Under the pieces are notes generated by a model that was given only the letters and a program-made list of their open reading frames with translations, searched no databases and was not told the origin of the DNA. DNA of 64,000 nucleotides from Methanoculleus oceani (GTDB taxonomy: Archaea > Halobacteriota > Methanomicrobia > Methanomicrobiales > Methanoculleaceae): positions 372,001 to 436,000 of the forward strand of contig NZ_QFDM01000002.1 in the NCBI RefSeq assembly GCF_023702065.1, in the 5' to 3' direction. This document shows, one piece after another, positions 36,962 to 47,383 of this stretch (positions are counted from its first letter, which is position 1; every line of letters begins with the position of its first letter). The position numbers were made by a program, and so were the translations under genes.

Positions 36962-37050
36962 GACCTCGCTTTTTTAGAGAGACAGCCTCCGGAAGCCCCG
37001 GTTCCGGAGAGAGACTTCCGGAACCCGCTACAAAAAGAGGGGAAGCCGGT

Positions 37051-37470
37051 TCAGGACCGGGCGACCTCGCCCGGAGCGCTCTTCTTCGGGCAGACCGCAT
37101 CGATCACGCCGTGCTGCACCTTGTAGAAACTGTGGGGGACGTCAATCTCGCATTCGAGATCGATGACCGTCTCTTCGTCGCCCCCGGTGCAGAGGGTCAC
37201 GGAATCCTCCTGGAACGTGACGTACGGGGCGCCGTCCGCCCGGGCATCCGCCAGTGCGGTGATGTAGATGCAGTCGTCACCCTCGACCACCTCAACATCG
37301 GATTCCCCATCCTCGTCCTCGGAGAGATCGAGGTAGGGCGCCCCCTCGGGCGAACCGCTGATGATGGTGAAGCCGATGATCTTCGGGTCCTGGAGGGGCA
37401 TCTCGCTCAAGATCTTCTCCATCAGCCGCGCGATATCTCTAAACATTTCGTCATATGGGTTATTCGCCAT
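37051..37470 (-). CDS. Hsp20-like protein co-transcribed with an ArsR regulator
   Basis: 139 residues from the ATG at 37470, which overlaps the ArsR stop by 11 nt. The N-terminal helix NPYDEMFRDIARLMEKIL and the KIIGFTIISG strand parallel the Hsp20 protein at 34107 (KRLMEQ; YGFKIVLHD). A Asp/Glu-rich linker then leads to a crystallin-like beta region (CIYITALADARADGAPYVTF; VIDLECEIDVPHSFYKVQHGVIDAVCPK). The sequence is too diverged for a sure family call, but the fold pattern and neighbour support a small heat-shock-like chaperone. Confidence 0.65.
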   Translation of the reverse strand: MANNPYDEMFRDIARLMEKILSEMPLQDPKIIGFTIISGSPEGAPYLDLSEDEDGESDVEVVEGDDCIYITALADARADGAPYVTFQEDSVTLCTGGDEETVIDLECEIDVPHSFYKVQHGVIDAVCPKKSAPGEVARS

Positions 37471-38083
37471 GTGTACCACGTATCCTGTATCGGTCGTTGA
37501 TTCGCTCGACAACCCCCATGTGCATGAGGTTGCCCAGTCTCTGTTTCAGCTCATCCGTGGACAGGCTGCTCACTTCTTCGAGTTCTGCGAAGACCAGGTC
37601 AGCGTGAGAGAGAGCGAGGATGATCTCCAGATCCCCGTCGTCGTTGACGAAGCCCCCTCTCATGCGCATGACCTCGCCGAACCTCGATTCGATCTCCCGC
37701 TCCAGTTGTTCGAGGTTATCCAGGAGTTCGTCGCGAGCCCTGACCATCCTCCTGAATACCTCGAGATGTCTTGTAAATCGTGTTCTCTGGTTCTCTTCTA
37801 CGGAGGGAAGCGTAACCCCGTCCTGCTTCTGCAGGTTTACGATGACATTGATGTCATGCGAGAGGTAGTAATACTTTCGCCTGCGCTCGTCCTGGCACGA
37901 GATGAGGAGTTGCTCGCGCTCCATCAACTGCAGGTGCTCTATCACCGCTTTCGGACTGAGCACCAGGCGCTCGGAGATCTCGGTCACGAAGCACGGTTTC
38001 TGTCTCAGCAGTTGTATTATTCGCCGCCTGTTCCGGTTTCCCAGGATATCAAGGAGACGGGAAACCTCATCGCCCTCGAGCAT
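37460..38083 (-). CDS. ArsR-family transcriptional regulator
   Basis: 207 residues. The N-terminal winged helix (LLDILGNRNRRRIIQLLRQKPCFVTEISERLVLSPKAVIEHLQLM) is followed by a predicted coiled coil (about 95-140) and a C-terminal second small winged-helix-like region (SSLSTDELKQRLGNLMHMGVVERI). This is longer than a bare ArsR protein and is reminiscent of the archaeal heat-shock regulator Phr type. It is translated with the Hsp20-like gene. A palindrome at the start of the gene suggests autorepression. The effector is unknown. Confidence 0.85.
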   Translation of the reverse strand: MLEGDEVSRLLDILGNRNRRRIIQLLRQKPCFVTEISERLVLSPKAVIEHLQLMEREQLLISCQDERRRKYYYLSHDINVIVNLQKQDGVTLPSVEENQRTRFTRHLEVFRRMVRARDELLDNLEQLEREIESRFGEVMRMRGGFVNDDGDLEIILALSHADLVFAELEEVSSLSTDELKQRLGNLMHMGVVERINDRYRIRGTHGE

Positions 38084-38085
38084 GT

Positions 38086-38118
38086 TTACTAAACGTTAGT
38101 GTTTCAGATATAAAAAAA
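38086..38118 (-). promoter_or_regulatory. TATA box and palindromic operator of the arsR-hsp20-like operon
   Basis: ACTAA-ACG-TTAGT (38088-38100) sits 5 nt before the ATG at 38083, between it and a TATA box (TTTATATCTG, about 38106-38117). The position would overlap the transcription start of a leaderless mRNA, ideal for repression. Confidence 0.55.
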
Positions 38119-38121
38119 AGA

Positions 38122-39588
38122 TCACTCGAAGAGGCGGTAGTTCGGCGCCTCATCGGTGATCATGATATTGTGCGGGTGGCTCTCGCCGTATCCCGCGGGC
38201 GTGATCCTGAGGAACCTGCCGTTCTTCTTCAGATCCGCTATCGTTTTCGACCCCGTGTAGCCCATCGCGGACTTCAGGCCGCCGACAAGCTGGTAGATGA
38301 CATCCGAGACCCGGCCGACGTAGGGGGTGACGCCCTCGACGCCCTCGGGGACGAACTTGGTCCTCCCGATCTCCTTCTTCTGGAAGTAGCGGTCGCTCGA
38401 CTCGCCGCTGCTCATGACGCCGAGCGACCCCATCCCGCGGTACTGCTTGTAGCGCCGGCCCTTGATCGTCGTAACCCTTCCCGGCGCCTCATCGGTGCCG
38501 GCGAAGAGGCTGCCCGCCATGATGCAGTCCGCACCTGCGGCGATCGCCTTCGCAATATCGCCGGAGTAACGGATGCCGCCGTCGGCGACCACCGGCACGC
38601 CGGCCTCGTGCGCCACCTCCGCGACGTTTGCTATCGCAGAGACCTGCGGCACGCCCACGCCCGCGACGATCCTGGTTGTACAGATGGAGCCCGGCCCGAT
38701 GCCCACCTTCAGCCCGTCGACCGTCCCGGCGAGGGCCGAGGCCGCCTGCTTCGTGGCGATGTTCCCGGCCACCACGTCGACGGCGACGCTCGCTTTGATC
38801 TCCCTGACCGCTTTGACGACGTTCATGTTGTGGCCATGAGCGCAGTCCACGACCAGGGCGTCGACGCCCGACTCGACGAGCATCATAGCCCGGTTGAAGT
38901 CGAAGGGACCCACCGCGGCGGCGACCCGGAGCTTCCCGTTCGCATCGCGGTTCGCGCGGGGGTACTGCCTCTTTTCAAGGATATCCCGCATCGTGATGAT
39001 ACCGACCAGGCATCCTCTCGCGTCCACAACCGGAAGGCGCTCGACCTTGTTCGCATACATAGTCTCGAGCGCGTTCTCCGCCGTGATGTCTTCGGAGGCC
39101 GTGATCAGTTTCCGGGTCATGTATTCGGTGATCTTCGCCTCGCCGCGTTTGGGCAGGATCGCCCTGATATCCCTGCGGCTGACGATACCGATCACCCTGT
39201 CGTCCTCGATGACGGGCACGCCGCCGATACCGTACTGCCTCATGACCCGTTCCACATCGGTGACCGTGGCCATGGGACCGACCGCAACGACCTCGCGCTC
39301 GATCAGGTCCTCGGCCTGCTTGACGACCCTGACCTCGGCGACCTCGCGTTCCGGGGGCATATTCCGGTGGATGACGCCGATGCCGCCCTCCCTGGCCATC
39401 GTTATCGCCATCACCGATTCGGTCACCGTATCCATGGCGGCGCTTACCAGGGGGAGGTTCAGCGGAATGCTCCGCGAGAACCGCGACCTGACGTCGGCCT
39501 CGTCGGGCTCGACCCATGATTCGGCGGGCTCAAGCAGCACGTCGTCAAATGTAAACGTTGTTTCCATCTGCATCTTCTCGGTATACAT
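38122..39588 (-). CDS. guaB: Inosine-5'-monophosphate dehydrogenase
   Basis: 488 residues, full length, with two CBS domains (about 95-205) inserted in the TIM barrel. Oxidises IMP to XMP with NAD in GMP synthesis. The catalytic loop is [15 protein letters not shown] with its Cys, the substrate-binding [13 protein letters not shown] follows, and the flap carries [10 protein letters not shown] and [13 protein letters not shown] start at residue 6 or 8 is also possible. It follows mfnB by 3 nt on the same strand, an unexpected pairing of nucleotide and methanofuran synthesis. Confidence 0.97.
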   Translation of the reverse strand: MYTEKMQMETTFTFDDVLLEPAESWVEPDEADVRSRFSRSIPLNLPLVSAAMDTVTESVMAITMAREGGIGVIHRNMPPEREVAEVRVVKQAEDLIEREVVAVGPMATVTDVERVMRQYGIGGVPVIEDDRVIGIVSRRDIRAILPKRGEAKITEYMTRKLITASEDITAENALETMYANKVERLPVVDARGCLVGIITMRDILEKRQYPRANRDANGKLRVAAAVGPFDFNRAMMLVESGVDALVVDCAHGHNMNVVKAVREIKASVAVDVVAGNIATKQAASALAGTVDGLKVGIGPGSICTTRIVAGVGVPQVSAIANVAEVAHEAGVPVVADGGIRYSGDIAKAIAAGADCIMAGSLFAGTDEAPGRVTTIKGRRYKQYRGMGSLGVMSSGESSDRYFQKKEIGRTKFVPEGVEGVTPYVGRVSDVIYQLVGGLKSAMGYTGSKTIADLKKNGRFLRITPAGYGESHPHNIMITDEAPNYRLFE

Positions 39589-39591
39589 ACA

Positions 39592-40281
39592 TCACCTGAG
39601 CATCATCATTGCTTTCTCAACCAGTTCGGCCCGGACCGTGGTCGACCGGTCGCCCCCGCAGACCATCCCCCGGACGCCGATGATCTCCGGGTTGATACGC
39701 TTTAAGGCATCGAGGTCCTCGAACTTCAGCGAACCGGCAAGGGCCGTCCGCAACCCGAGTTCCCGGTTCCGTTCGGTGAACCGGGTCAGTGCCTCCTCGT
39801 CCATGAACTCAAAGAGACTCTTCCCATCTTTAATACCGGTGTCGATCATGGCGAGATCGGCTCCGGCATCAGCAACCAGCGGACCGATGGCGAACGGAGA
39901 GATCGTACCCATTCTCTCAAAATCGGCATAGGCAGCGATAACGACGTACTTCTCGGGAAACTCCCGCTTCACCGCCGTGGTCACCGCTTCGATGACCTCA
40001 CGGGCACGGTCGGCCCCGTCGAACATCAGGCCGACCTTGATGAAATCAGCGCCTGCGTGCGCGGCACCGTAGGCCGAAAGAGCCGCAGTTCCCGGCTTAT
40101 ACTCATTGTCCCCGATTGCAGCACTGACAGGCTTCTTGCCGGCGAGGTTCTTGATATCCCGGATGATCCAGGGAAAATTCGCACCCAGCGAGCCTTCAGA
40201 GGGTTTTTTAACGTCGATGATGTCAGCGAAAAGCGAGCTTCTTGCCTCCTCAATGCTGCTTGGACTGACGAGTAATTGCAT
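39592..40281 (-). CDS. mfnB: (5-formylfuran-3-yl)methyl phosphate synthase MfnB
   Basis: 229 residues, matching the UPF0264/MfnB family: LLVSPSSIEEA at the start, ADIIDVKKPSEGSLGANFPW with the active-site lysines, SAAIGD, ADFIKVGL with another catalytic lysine, AMIDTGIKDGKSLFEF, and IGVRGMVCGGDRS. It condenses two glyceraldehyde-3-phosphate molecules to the furan precursor of methanofuran, a C1 carrier of methanogenesis. It diverges from the HisAF-related gene and leads guaB. Confidence 0.95.
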   Translation of the reverse strand: MQLLVSPSSIEEARSSLFADIIDVKKPSEGSLGANFPWIIRDIKNLAGKKPVSAAIGDNEYKPGTAALSAYGAAHAGADFIKVGLMFDGADRAREVIEAVTTAVKREFPEKYVVIAAYADFERMGTISPFAIGPLVADAGADLAMIDTGIKDGKSLFEFMDEEALTRFTERNRELGLRTALAGSLKFEDLDALKRINPEIIGVRGMVCGGDRSTTVRAELVEKAMMMLR

Positions 40282-40325
40282 AGAAATTAATGATCCTTCA
40301 CCCTAATAGTGATTGCGTTGAGGAC

Positions 40326-41006
40326 ATGGAACTGATTCTTGCAGTCGATCTGGCAGGCGGTCTCGTGGTGCACGGGAAGTCCGGAGACCGCGCCGACTAC
40401 CGGCCGCTGACATGGGGGATTGCTCCTTCGGCCGAACCGGAAGCCTATCTATCCGCTCTCGCGCCCCGGCATCTCTACATCGCGGATCTCGAGAGCATCC
40501 AGGGCAGAGTTCCGCAGGACGAACTCGTCCGGCGCTGCGCCGCGATGGTCGAGCGGTGCTACCTCGACCGGGGCTGCCGGTCGCCCGCCGAATGCACGGC
40601 GGTCGAGGGGGTGACGCCGGTCATCGGCACCGAGACGGCGGCGAGAGCGATCGAAGACCTTGCGGCGTACCGGGCCGGATACCTGAGCATAGACATCAAA
40701 GGCGGCCTGGTGCTCCCCTGGGGTATCCGGCCGGTGGAGATGCTGCGCCGTGCGTCAGCACTCTCGTTTGAGGGGTGTATCATCCTCAACATCGGCGCCG
40801 TGGGAACGGAGCGGGGCCTCGTCCGTGAGGACCTCGAAGAGATGCGGGCAGGCTATCCCGGCCGCCTCCTCTACGGGGGCGGCGTCGCCGGGGTCGACGA
40901 CATCCGGCTCCTCGCCGACGCCGGGTTCGACGGGGCGATCGTCGCGACCGCCGTCCACCACGGCACGGTGCCGCTCGAATGGGTCCGGAGGGGACGCCCG
41001 TGCTGA
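40326..41006 (+). CDS. HisA/HisF-related TIM-barrel protein (hisAF_rel)
   Basis: 226 residues from the ATG at 40326 (MELILAVDLAGG). The HisA-like start VDLAGGLVVHGKSGDR, a middle YLSIDIKGG, CIILNIGAVGTERG, and the phosphate-binding GRLLYGGGVAGVDD are seen. This is the methanogen family related to, but distinct from, histidine HisA and HisF. The precise reaction is unknown. Divergence from mfnB and family distribution hint at cofactor synthesis. Its stop overlaps the tmk GTG start. Confidence 0.85.
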   Translation: MELILAVDLAGGLVVHGKSGDRADYRPLTWGIAPSAEPEAYLSALAPRHLYIADLESIQGRVPQDELVRRCAAMVERCYLDRGCRSPAECTAVEGVTPVIGTETAARAIEDLAAYRAGYLSIDIKGGLVLPWGIRPVEMLRRASALSFEGCIILNIGAVGTERGLVREDLEEMRAGYPGRLLYGGGVAGVDDIRLLADAGFDGAIVATAVHHGTVPLEWVRRGRPC

Positions 41007-41617
41007 TCACCATCGAAGGCATCGACGGGAGCGGGAAGAGCACCCTTCTCGCCCGTCTCCCGGAACTGCTCGCCGACCTCGACCCCCTCTTCACCCGCGA
41101 GCCCGGCGCCACCTGGGTCGGCGACTCGGTGCGGCGTGCGATTGCCGAGCGGATGGACCCGATCACCGAGGCGCTGCTCTTCTGCGCCGACCACGCTGCG
41201 CATATCGAGACGGTGATCCGGCCCGCGCTCGATGCGGGACGGCTCGTCATCTCCGACCGCTACTCCGACTCCCGGTTCGCCTACCAGCCAGTCGTCCTCG
41301 ACACCGTCCTCCCCGACCCGCTCCAGTGGCTTCGCCGGATCCACGAGGGGTGGTCGATCCGGCCCGACCGGACATTCCTCCTGGTCCTCCCCGTCGAAGA
41401 CGCCGTCTCACGGCTCGACCCTGAGAAAAAGAGAGAATACTTCGAGAACGCCGGGATCCTCGCGCGGGTGCAGGAGAACTACCTGAACCTTGCGGCATCC
41501 GACCCGTCGCGGTTCGTCGTCGTCGATGCGCTGCTCGGAAAAGAAGAGGTCGCCCGGTTCATCGCCGACGAGATCAGGACGTGTGCCCGATCGTCACGAC
41601 GACGTCCCCGAGCGTGA
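41000..41617 (+). CDS. tmk: Thymidylate kinase
   Basis: 205 residues from a GTG at 41000, preferred over the ATG at 40979 because a GGAGGGG at 40987-40993 precedes it and it overlaps the previous stop. P-loop [10 protein letters not shown] at the start, [11 protein letters not shown] (DRx motif), and a LID region near [11 protein letters not shown]. Phosphorylates dTMP with ATP. The C-terminal end ([11 protein letters not shown]) lies in a 44-nt tail-to-tail overlap with valS. Confidence 0.93.
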   Translation: MLITIEGIDGSGKSTLLARLPELLADLDPLFTREPGATWVGDSVRRAIAERMDPITEALLFCADHAAHIETVIRPALDAGRLVISDRYSDSRFAYQPVVLDTVLPDPLQWLRRIHEGWSIRPDRTFLLVLPVEDAVSRLDPEKKREYFENAGILARVQENYLNLAASDPSRFVVVDALLGKEEVARFIADEIRTCARSSRRRPRA

Positions 41618-44165
41618 GGACGTCCACCTCTTCTCCCGCCACCCGGTAAGCGACCTTCGGCGTGAAGGAATCGGCCGGCACCGGGATCTCCTCGCCGTCG
41701 ACCGTGACGGTTGCGGGCGGGCTTTTGAGCAGTTCCGGCGGGAGCGCCTCCACGGCCTGCATGAACCCGCGGGCCTGCTTCCGGAGCGCCGGCCCGATGA
41801 CCGCCATGTTGAATTCCACGCCGCTCATGACCTCCTCGAGCCGGGGCGTGCCGGTGCTCCAACGGGCGTCGGCATTGAGGGCACGCCCGGCGTCGCCGGC
41901 GTCGTCGACCGGCTCAGGCGCGTAGATCATCACGTGGCCGAGCGGGGCGTTCAGCGCCATGCCCTTATCGTGCTTGTAGCGCCGGAGTTCGGCGACCGTC
42001 TTCACGAGGAGGTCGCCGTGGCGCCGCGCCTCGTCGTCGGCGTATGAAAAGTCCGGCCAGGCCTCCTTGTGCACGCTCCTCCCGGCGAGGTTATGGTAGC
42101 ACTCTTCCGCGAAGTGCGGGATGATCGGGGCAAGCAGGCGGCAGAGGACGTCCATGGTCGTCCGGAGCGCGCTGCAAGCGCTCTCTCTGCTGCCGTCATC
42201 CGCATACAGCCGGCCTTTCGCGATCTCGATGTAGTCGTCGGCGAGCGTGTTCCAGGCAAACTCCCGGATCGCCCTGAGCGCCCGGTCGAACTGGTAACCC
42301 TCCATCGCGGCGGTGACCTCCGCGACGGTTTCGGAGAGCCGGACGAGCAGCCACCGGTCGGTGAGTTCCGTCACCGGCGCACCGGCATCGGCCCCCTTCT
42401 CCAGGTGCCCCATGACGAACCTGAAGATGTTCCAGAGTTTGGTCTGGAACCGGGACGCGGCGACGACGTCGTTCCAGTTGAACATGATGTCCGAACCGGT
42501 CGCCGCGCCTCCCGCACCCCACTGCCGGAGCGCGTCCGCACCGTACTGCCCGACGATCTCCTCGGGGGCGATGATGTTGCTCCTGCTCTTGCTCATCTTG
42601 AACCCGTCTTCCCCGAGAACCATGCCGTTGACCAGGATCTCGTCCCAGGGGTGGCCGCCGACCAGCGCCTTCGCCCGGAGGATCGTGTAGAACGCCCACG
42701 TCCGTATGATGTCGTGGCCCTGGGGGCGGATCTGCGCCGGGAAGAGCGGGGGCTTCCCGGTCCCGTCCCACCCGGTGACGTGAAGCACCGATATCGACGA
42801 GTCCATCCAGGTGTCGAGCACGTCTTTCTCGCCGGTGAAATCGGACCCGCCGCACCTCGGGCAGGGAGATTTTGGCTTATCGACGGTCGGGTCGATCGGG
42901 AGGTCTTCCTCTGCCGGGACGACCGCCTCGCCGCAGGCGGTACAGAACCAGACTGGAATCGGCGTTGCGAAGATCCGCTGCCGGGAGATGCACCAGTCCC
43001 ACTCCATGGAGTTCGCCCAGTTCTCCATCCGGGAAAACATATGCTCCGGCGTCCAGGAGATCTTTCTGGCCGCATCCAGGATCTCGTCCTGGTGGACCCG
43101 GACAAACCACTGCCGCTCCGAGAGGATCTCGATCGGGGTCTTGCACCGCCAGCAGGTCCCCACACGCTGCTCGAGTTCCTCCTGCCGCCTCAGGATCCCC
43201 GCGTCTTCCATATCCCGGAGAATTGCTTCCCTGCAGGCCTCCGATGTCATCCCCGCGTAGGGGGCCGCGGTCGCGGTCATGATCCCCTGCCGGTCGATCG
43301 CCTTACGAAGTTCCAGGTCGTGCTGCTTCCACCAGTAAACGTCCGTCTTGTCCCCAAACGTACAGATCATCACCGCACCGCTGCCGAAGCCCGGGTCGAC
43401 GGCGACGTCCTCGATGACCGGCACCCTGTGTCCGAAGAGGGGAACCGCGAGTTTCTTCCCCTTCATACCGCGGTACCGCTCGTCGTCGGGGTGAACCGCC
43501 ACCGCAACACAGGCCGCGAGCAGTTCGGGTCGGGTGGTGGCGATCTCGATGCCGTCGAAGTCGAAGTAGTTGAGTTTGGTGGTGCGGGGGGCGTAGTTGA
43601 CCTCGGCGAACGCGATGGCCGTCTCGCACCGGGTGCAGAAGTTCACCGGATGCTCGCTCTGGTAGATGTCGCCGGCTTTGAGCATCTGCAGGAACGATGC
43701 CTGGGTCTTTCTGTAATATTCCGGGAGCATGGTGATGTACTCGTGGCTCCAGTCGGTGGAGAACCCGAGCCGCCGCATGGTCGTCCGCATCTTCTCGATA
43801 TTCCCGATCGTGAGGTCGCGGCACATCTCCCGGAACTTCTCTCTCGGCACGTCGTTTTTGGTGATCCCGTAAGTCTCCTCGACCTTCACCTCGGTGGGGA
43901 GGCCGTGGCAGTCCCACCCCTGCGGGAACATGACGTTGTAGCCGCGCATACGCCTGTACCGCGCGATAAAGTCGATGTAGCACCAGTTCAGTGCGTTCCC
44001 GATATGGAAGTTGCCGGTGGGGTACGGCGGCGGCGTATCGATGATGAACCGGGGTTTCGACGAGCCGGGATCAAAATAATTGTCCTCATCCCGCCAGGCA
44101 CTCTGCCAGCGCCTCTCCACTTCTTCGATATCGTAGTTTTTAGGTAGTTGATGTGACGGCGACAT
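41574..44165 (-). CDS. valS: Valyl-tRNA synthetase
   Basis: 863 residues from the ATG at 44165 ([16 protein letters not shown]). The class Ia signature [12 protein letters not shown] (HIGH) is near the start, and [10 protein letters not shown] (KMSKS) follows later. The editing (CP1) domain ([21 protein letters not shown]) and a zinc-ribbon-like pair [10 protein letters not shown] / [10 protein letters not shown] are present, with a third CPRCGG. The C-terminal coiled coil of bacterial ValRS is absent, as in archaea. The mRNA is probably near-leaderless: AATATATTTC lies about 30 nt upstream of the start. Confidence 0.97.
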   Translation of the reverse strand: MSPSHQLPKNYDIEEVERRWQSAWRDEDNYFDPGSSKPRFIIDTPPPYPTGNFHIGNALNWCYIDFIARYRRMRGYNVMFPQGWDCHGLPTEVKVEETYGITKNDVPREKFREMCRDLTIGNIEKMRTTMRRLGFSTDWSHEYITMLPEYYRKTQASFLQMLKAGDIYQSEHPVNFCTRCETAIAFAEVNYAPRTTKLNYFDFDGIEIATTRPELLAACVAVAVHPDDERYRGMKGKKLAVPLFGHRVPVIEDVAVDPGFGSGAVMICTFGDKTDVYWWKQHDLELRKAIDRQGIMTATAAPYAGMTSEACREAILRDMEDAGILRRQEELEQRVGTCWRCKTPIEILSERQWFVRVHQDEILDAARKISWTPEHMFSRMENWANSMEWDWCISRQRIFATPIPVWFCTACGEAVVPAEEDLPIDPTVDKPKSPCPRCGGSDFTGEKDVLDTWMDSSISVLHVTGWDGTGKPPLFPAQIRPQGHDIIRTWAFYTILRAKALVGGHPWDEILVNGMVLGEDGFKMSKSRSNIIAPEEIVGQYGADALRQWGAGGAATGSDIMFNWNDVVAASRFQTKLWNIFRFVMGHLEKGADAGAPVTELTDRWLLVRLSETVAEVTAAMEGYQFDRALRAIREFAWNTLADDYIEIAKGRLYADDGSRESACSALRTTMDVLCRLLAPIIPHFAEECYHNLAGRSVHKEAWPDFSYADDEARRHGDLLVKTVAELRRYKHDKGMALNAPLGHVMIYAPEPVDDAGDAGRALNADARWSTGTPRLEEVMSGVEFNMAVIGPALRKQARGFMQAVEALPPELLKSPPATVTVDGEEIPVPADSFTPKVAYRVAGEEVDVLTLGDVVVTIGHTS

Positions 44166-44356
44166 TTTCAGCGTATAATCTCTCTCTTCCCAGTGAAATA
44201 TATTGTTGGGGCTTTCGCCCTCCCGGGTATCCCGTGCCGTGCACGGGCTTGCCGTCATCGGGCCGGGGCCTCCCGGAACGTCCGCCGCCGGAACCTCTCG
44301 AGACGGGAGGCGTTCGACCCTAAAGGCTTTTTCCCTGCACAGCCAATGATGTATGA

Positions 44357-45553
44357 ATGACAAAGCCGCAGGGGTTGGTCCTGGCATCGGCACTCACCCT
44401 CGCCTTCATAGGCCTTGCCCCCCTGCTCCAGCCGGCTTGGCTGCTCACGCTCTTCCTCATCCCGTTCTCGCTCGTCCTCTTCCTCATCAGGGATACCCGG
44501 CACGTATCGCTCTCGATCATCGCGCTTGCCGTCCTCTACGGGATCGGCTGGCTCTCGACGTTCGTCTTCACCTGCACGCTCGGCATCGTCGTGATCGGAG
44601 AACTGGCATTCCGCCTTACCGGGGGGAAGCAGGCATCGTATCTCTACCATCTGGTTGCCGCAATAGGCATATCGCTTGCGGTGATGCTCTATCTCCGGTA
44701 TACAACCCCTCTCGTGGTCCTGATGGGCGTGGTCGCCGCGGTGCTGCTCCGTGCAGTTCTCCGGGGCCGGGACGATGTCCTGATGATCGAGGCGCTCGGT
44801 GTCGCGATGACCATGTTCCTCTTCGAGGAGCTCAACTTCGCGGTCGACCTGACCAGCCTCGTCGCAGCCGCCCTCATCGGGTTCGGGTTCGGCTACATCT
44901 CCTACCGGCTCCGGGTGGCCGATGTCAGCGGCCTCTTCTCGGGCGCCATGATCGGCATCATCCTCATCGTCTTTGCAGACATCCGGTGGTTCCTGATCAT
45001 GCTCACCTTCTTCATCGTCGGCGCCGCGGCTACCCGCTACCGCTACACCGAGAAGGAGCGGCTCGGGGTCGCCCAGGAGCACGGGGGCGTGCGCGGCTAC
45101 TTCAACGTCTTCGCGAACGGCCTGGTGGCGACCGCCGCCGCCATCCTCTACGGCATAACCGGGCACCCGATCTTCGTGGCGCTCTTCATGGGGAGCGTCG
45201 CCTCCGCCGCCGCCGATACTGCCGCAAGCGAGATCGGGGTCACGGGGAAGACGCCGTACCTTATCACGACGCTCAAGCCGGTGCCGCGGGGGACGAACGG
45301 CGGGGTGACTCTGCGGGGTGAGGCGGCAGCCGTCATCGCATCCGTCCTCGTCGCCGGCGCCGCCTGGGCGATGGGCGTCGCCGACCCCTGGATGGTCGTC
45401 GTCACGATCGTCGCCGGTTTCGTCGGCACCAACGTGGACAGCCTCGTGGGCGCAACGCTCGAGAACAGCGGCAGGATCGGAAATTCAGGCACAAACCTGG
45501 CTGCCACGTTCTTCGGCGGGGTCTCGGGGATGCTGATCTATCTCCTGAGATGA
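44357..45553 (+). CDS. DUF92-family membrane protein (polyprenol/phytol-kinase-like)
   Basis: 398 residues with about ten hydrophobic helices. The C-terminal two-thirds (about 170-398) carry DUF92 motifs: [19 protein letters not shown]-like region, [30 protein letters not shown] and [14 protein letters not shown]. Plant VTE6 and related proteins phosphorylate phytyl phosphate, and DUF92 members are CTP-dependent kinase-like. The N-terminal 150 residues resemble a dolichol-kinase-like membrane domain. A role in isoprenoid lipid or dolichol recycling is inference. Divergent from valS. Confidence 0.8.
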   Translation: MTKPQGLVLASALTLAFIGLAPLLQPAWLLTLFLIPFSLVLFLIRDTRHVSLSIIALAVLYGIGWLSTFVFTCTLGIVVIGELAFRLTGGKQASYLYHLVAAIGISLAVMLYLRYTTPLVVLMGVVAAVLLRAVLRGRDDVLMIEALGVAMTMFLFEELNFAVDLTSLVAAALIGFGFGYISYRLRVADVSGLFSGAMIGIILIVFADIRWFLIMLTFFIVGAAATRYRYTEKERLGVAQEHGGVRGYFNVFANGLVATAAAILYGITGHPIFVALFMGSVASAAADTAASEIGVTGKTPYLITTLKPVPRGTNGGVTLRGEAAAVIASVLVAGAAWAMGVADPWMVVVTIVAGFVGTNVDSLVGATLENSGRIGNSGTNLAATFFGGVSGMLIYLLR

Positions 45554-45693
45554 GGGGGCGCACGGGCTCCGCTACGTTTTTTGAGAGATCTATGCAGCCA
45601 CGGGTGACTGCGACAGGCAGGCTCCATGAAACGGGCATGCCCGAAGGACGAATATAACCTCAAAAACAGTGTGATGCAAAAGGGCATCACAGT

Positions 45694-46521
45694 TCAGTAC
45701 TTATACCACCGGCCCTTCTCGTCGTACTCGCCCTGCTCTACGCGCGGCGCGCCGGCGTGGTTCTTGAAGAAACTCGCCTTGTAGGCGTACAGGAACGCCG
45801 AGAAGAGCACCATCACGACCGCATAGACGACTGCGCTGATCCATATCCCCTCCGTCCCGATGAGGGCGAGGATATCCTCGGGCATCACCGTCTGAAGTTC
45901 GGCGGAGGTCATGCGGGTGAGCGGTTCGAGTCTGTCCACAAGCAGGGCGGTCCAGGCAAAGAGAGCCGCGAACCCGAGCACCGCGAAGACGACGATGTTG
46001 ACCAGGTAGAAGACGAGGACGCTGCCGAGGTTGTTCATGACGAACTCGATACTCCGCCGGATCGACTCAAAGACATTCGTCTCCTCAAAAACCGCTACGG
46101 TGTCGTAGAAGAACGTGAAGAAAGCGATCGAGACGAGCACACCGAAGAGGAGCGGCGTCATACCTGCGGCGGCACCGGCGCCCAGGAGCGCGAGCGGGAT
46201 CGCGAGCAGAAAGACCGTCAGGATAACCCCGAAGAGGATGACCAGCGCGGGCAGGAGTATCCGGAAGTAGTAGGTCTTGCCCGACCGCAAAAACTCCCCG
46301 GCGGAGAACGTCTCCGCCCGGACCGTGCCGTAGACCCCGCCGGCCAGAAAAGGCATCACGAGGGCCTGCAGGAGCGCCAGGGGCTCCGTGTAAAAGGCCC
46401 CGCCGTATACGGGGACGATGAGGTCGAGGACCGCGAGAGCGCCCATGACGAGGCCGACCGACCAGAGGACGGGGTGCCGCCGAAGGAGCGAGGCGGCACC
46501 GGTGACCGATTCGAGTGTCAT
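45694..46521 (-). CDS. Multi-pass membrane protein (DUF7847/DUF4013-like)
   Basis: 275 residues from the ATG at 46521 (MTLESVTGAASLL), chosen because the upstream gene ends 2 nt before it and GAGG lies in its end. Six hydrophobic helices with glycine-rich loops (GAGAAAGMTPLLFG), of the kind found in large archaeal membrane families of unknown function. The tail is basic and cytoplasmic (KNHAGAPRVEQGEYDEKGRWYKY). The function is unknown. Confidence 0.65.
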   Translation of the reverse strand: MTLESVTGAASLLRRHPVLWSVGLVMGALAVLDLIVPVYGGAFYTEPLALLQALVMPFLAGGVYGTVRAETFSAGEFLRSGKTYYFRILLPALVILFGVILTVFLLAIPLALLGAGAAAGMTPLLFGVLVSIAFFTFFYDTVAVFEETNVFESIRRSIEFVMNNLGSVLVFYLVNIVVFAVLGFAALFAWTALLVDRLEPLTRMTSAELQTVMPEDILALIGTEGIWISAVVYAVVMVLFSAFLYAYKASFFKNHAGAPRVEQGEYDEKGRWYKY

Positions 46522-46523
46522 GG

Positions 46524-47114
46524 TCACCGGTTCCTCGGCATGGCGACGATCTCGCGCACCTGCAGGTCGAAGAACGTTGCGGTATGCGCCGGGCGGATGA
46601 CGCAGACGGTATCGGCACCGGTTGCGGTGCCCCCGACCGCGATCACTTCTTCGTCGACGGCGACCGCACCCTGGTCCGCCGCGATGAGGACGCACTCCAC
46701 CGCGACCTTCAGGCCGACCGCAACGGTGCGGCGCAACGCCTCGGCTATCGCTTCCGTGCGGGAACTCCCGCCGAGTTTCGGCGAGCGGGAGATCGCGCGC
46801 TCGAGCCCGGAGAGCGCGTGCGTGCCGGTGACGATCTTCGCACCCTCCGCACGGAGGATCCCGGCCGTCTCCGCTGAAAACTCCCACTCACCGGGTTTCG
46901 AGAAACCGACCGCATGGGTGACGACGATCAGCTCGAGATCCGTCCCCGCCATGGCGTCCCGGAAGGCAAGCGCCGTCCGGCCGCTGGTGCTCGCGACCAC
47001 GATCTTTTTGACGCCGAGTTCCCGCGCCCGCTCGACGGCGAACCGGGCGGCATCGGGAGTGTTCTGTGCGCCGGGAGCATCGAAATAGTAGGTATTCCGG
47101 GTTACGAAGCCCAT
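46524..47114 (-). CDS. Stand-alone pyruvate-kinase C-terminal-domain protein
   Basis: 196 residues with the alpha/beta fold of pyruvate kinase domain C: ARELGVKKIVVASTSGRTALAFRDAM, VVTHAVGFSKPGEWEF, and a C-terminal GGTATGADTVCVIRPAHTATFF. The catalytic barrel is absent. Such proteins are common in archaea and their role is unknown; ligand binding or regulation is a guess. It is co-transcribed with the membrane protein at 45694. Confidence 0.8.
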   Translation of the reverse strand: MGFVTRNTYYFDAPGAQNTPDAARFAVERARELGVKKIVVASTSGRTALAFRDAMAGTDLELIVVTHAVGFSKPGEWEFSAETAGILRAEGAKIVTGTHALSGLERAISRSPKLGGSSRTEAIAEALRRTVAVGLKVAVECVLIAADQGAVAVDEEVIAVGGTATGADTVCVIRPAHTATFFDLQVREIVAMPRNR

Positions 47115-47383
47115 GCAGTCATGTTGTTTTCGCTCCTAATTGAATCCCCCGTTCCGGCGGCAGGGAGATTTCCGGGGGAGGCGGAGGTGCAGAGAGTCGT
47201 GATCGCGAGAGCAGGCAGGCCCAACCCGGCAGGATTATCGGGCTCGAGCACTGCGACGGCCGGCATACCGGCGGCAACAGGTACAACAGCACGGCACGGG
47301 TCGCGCTGCCGGGGAAAGAAGGTGATAAATGGTGTATGGCCCAACACTACTCTCAACCGAACGGTGCGGTATAGGAGTTGCTC

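Noticed and set aside
47115-47383. A short minus-strand stretch with coding-like composition before the YchF gene
   Set aside because: No recognisable product and no start; it lies between two clear genes and seems to be ordinary G/C-rich spacer.
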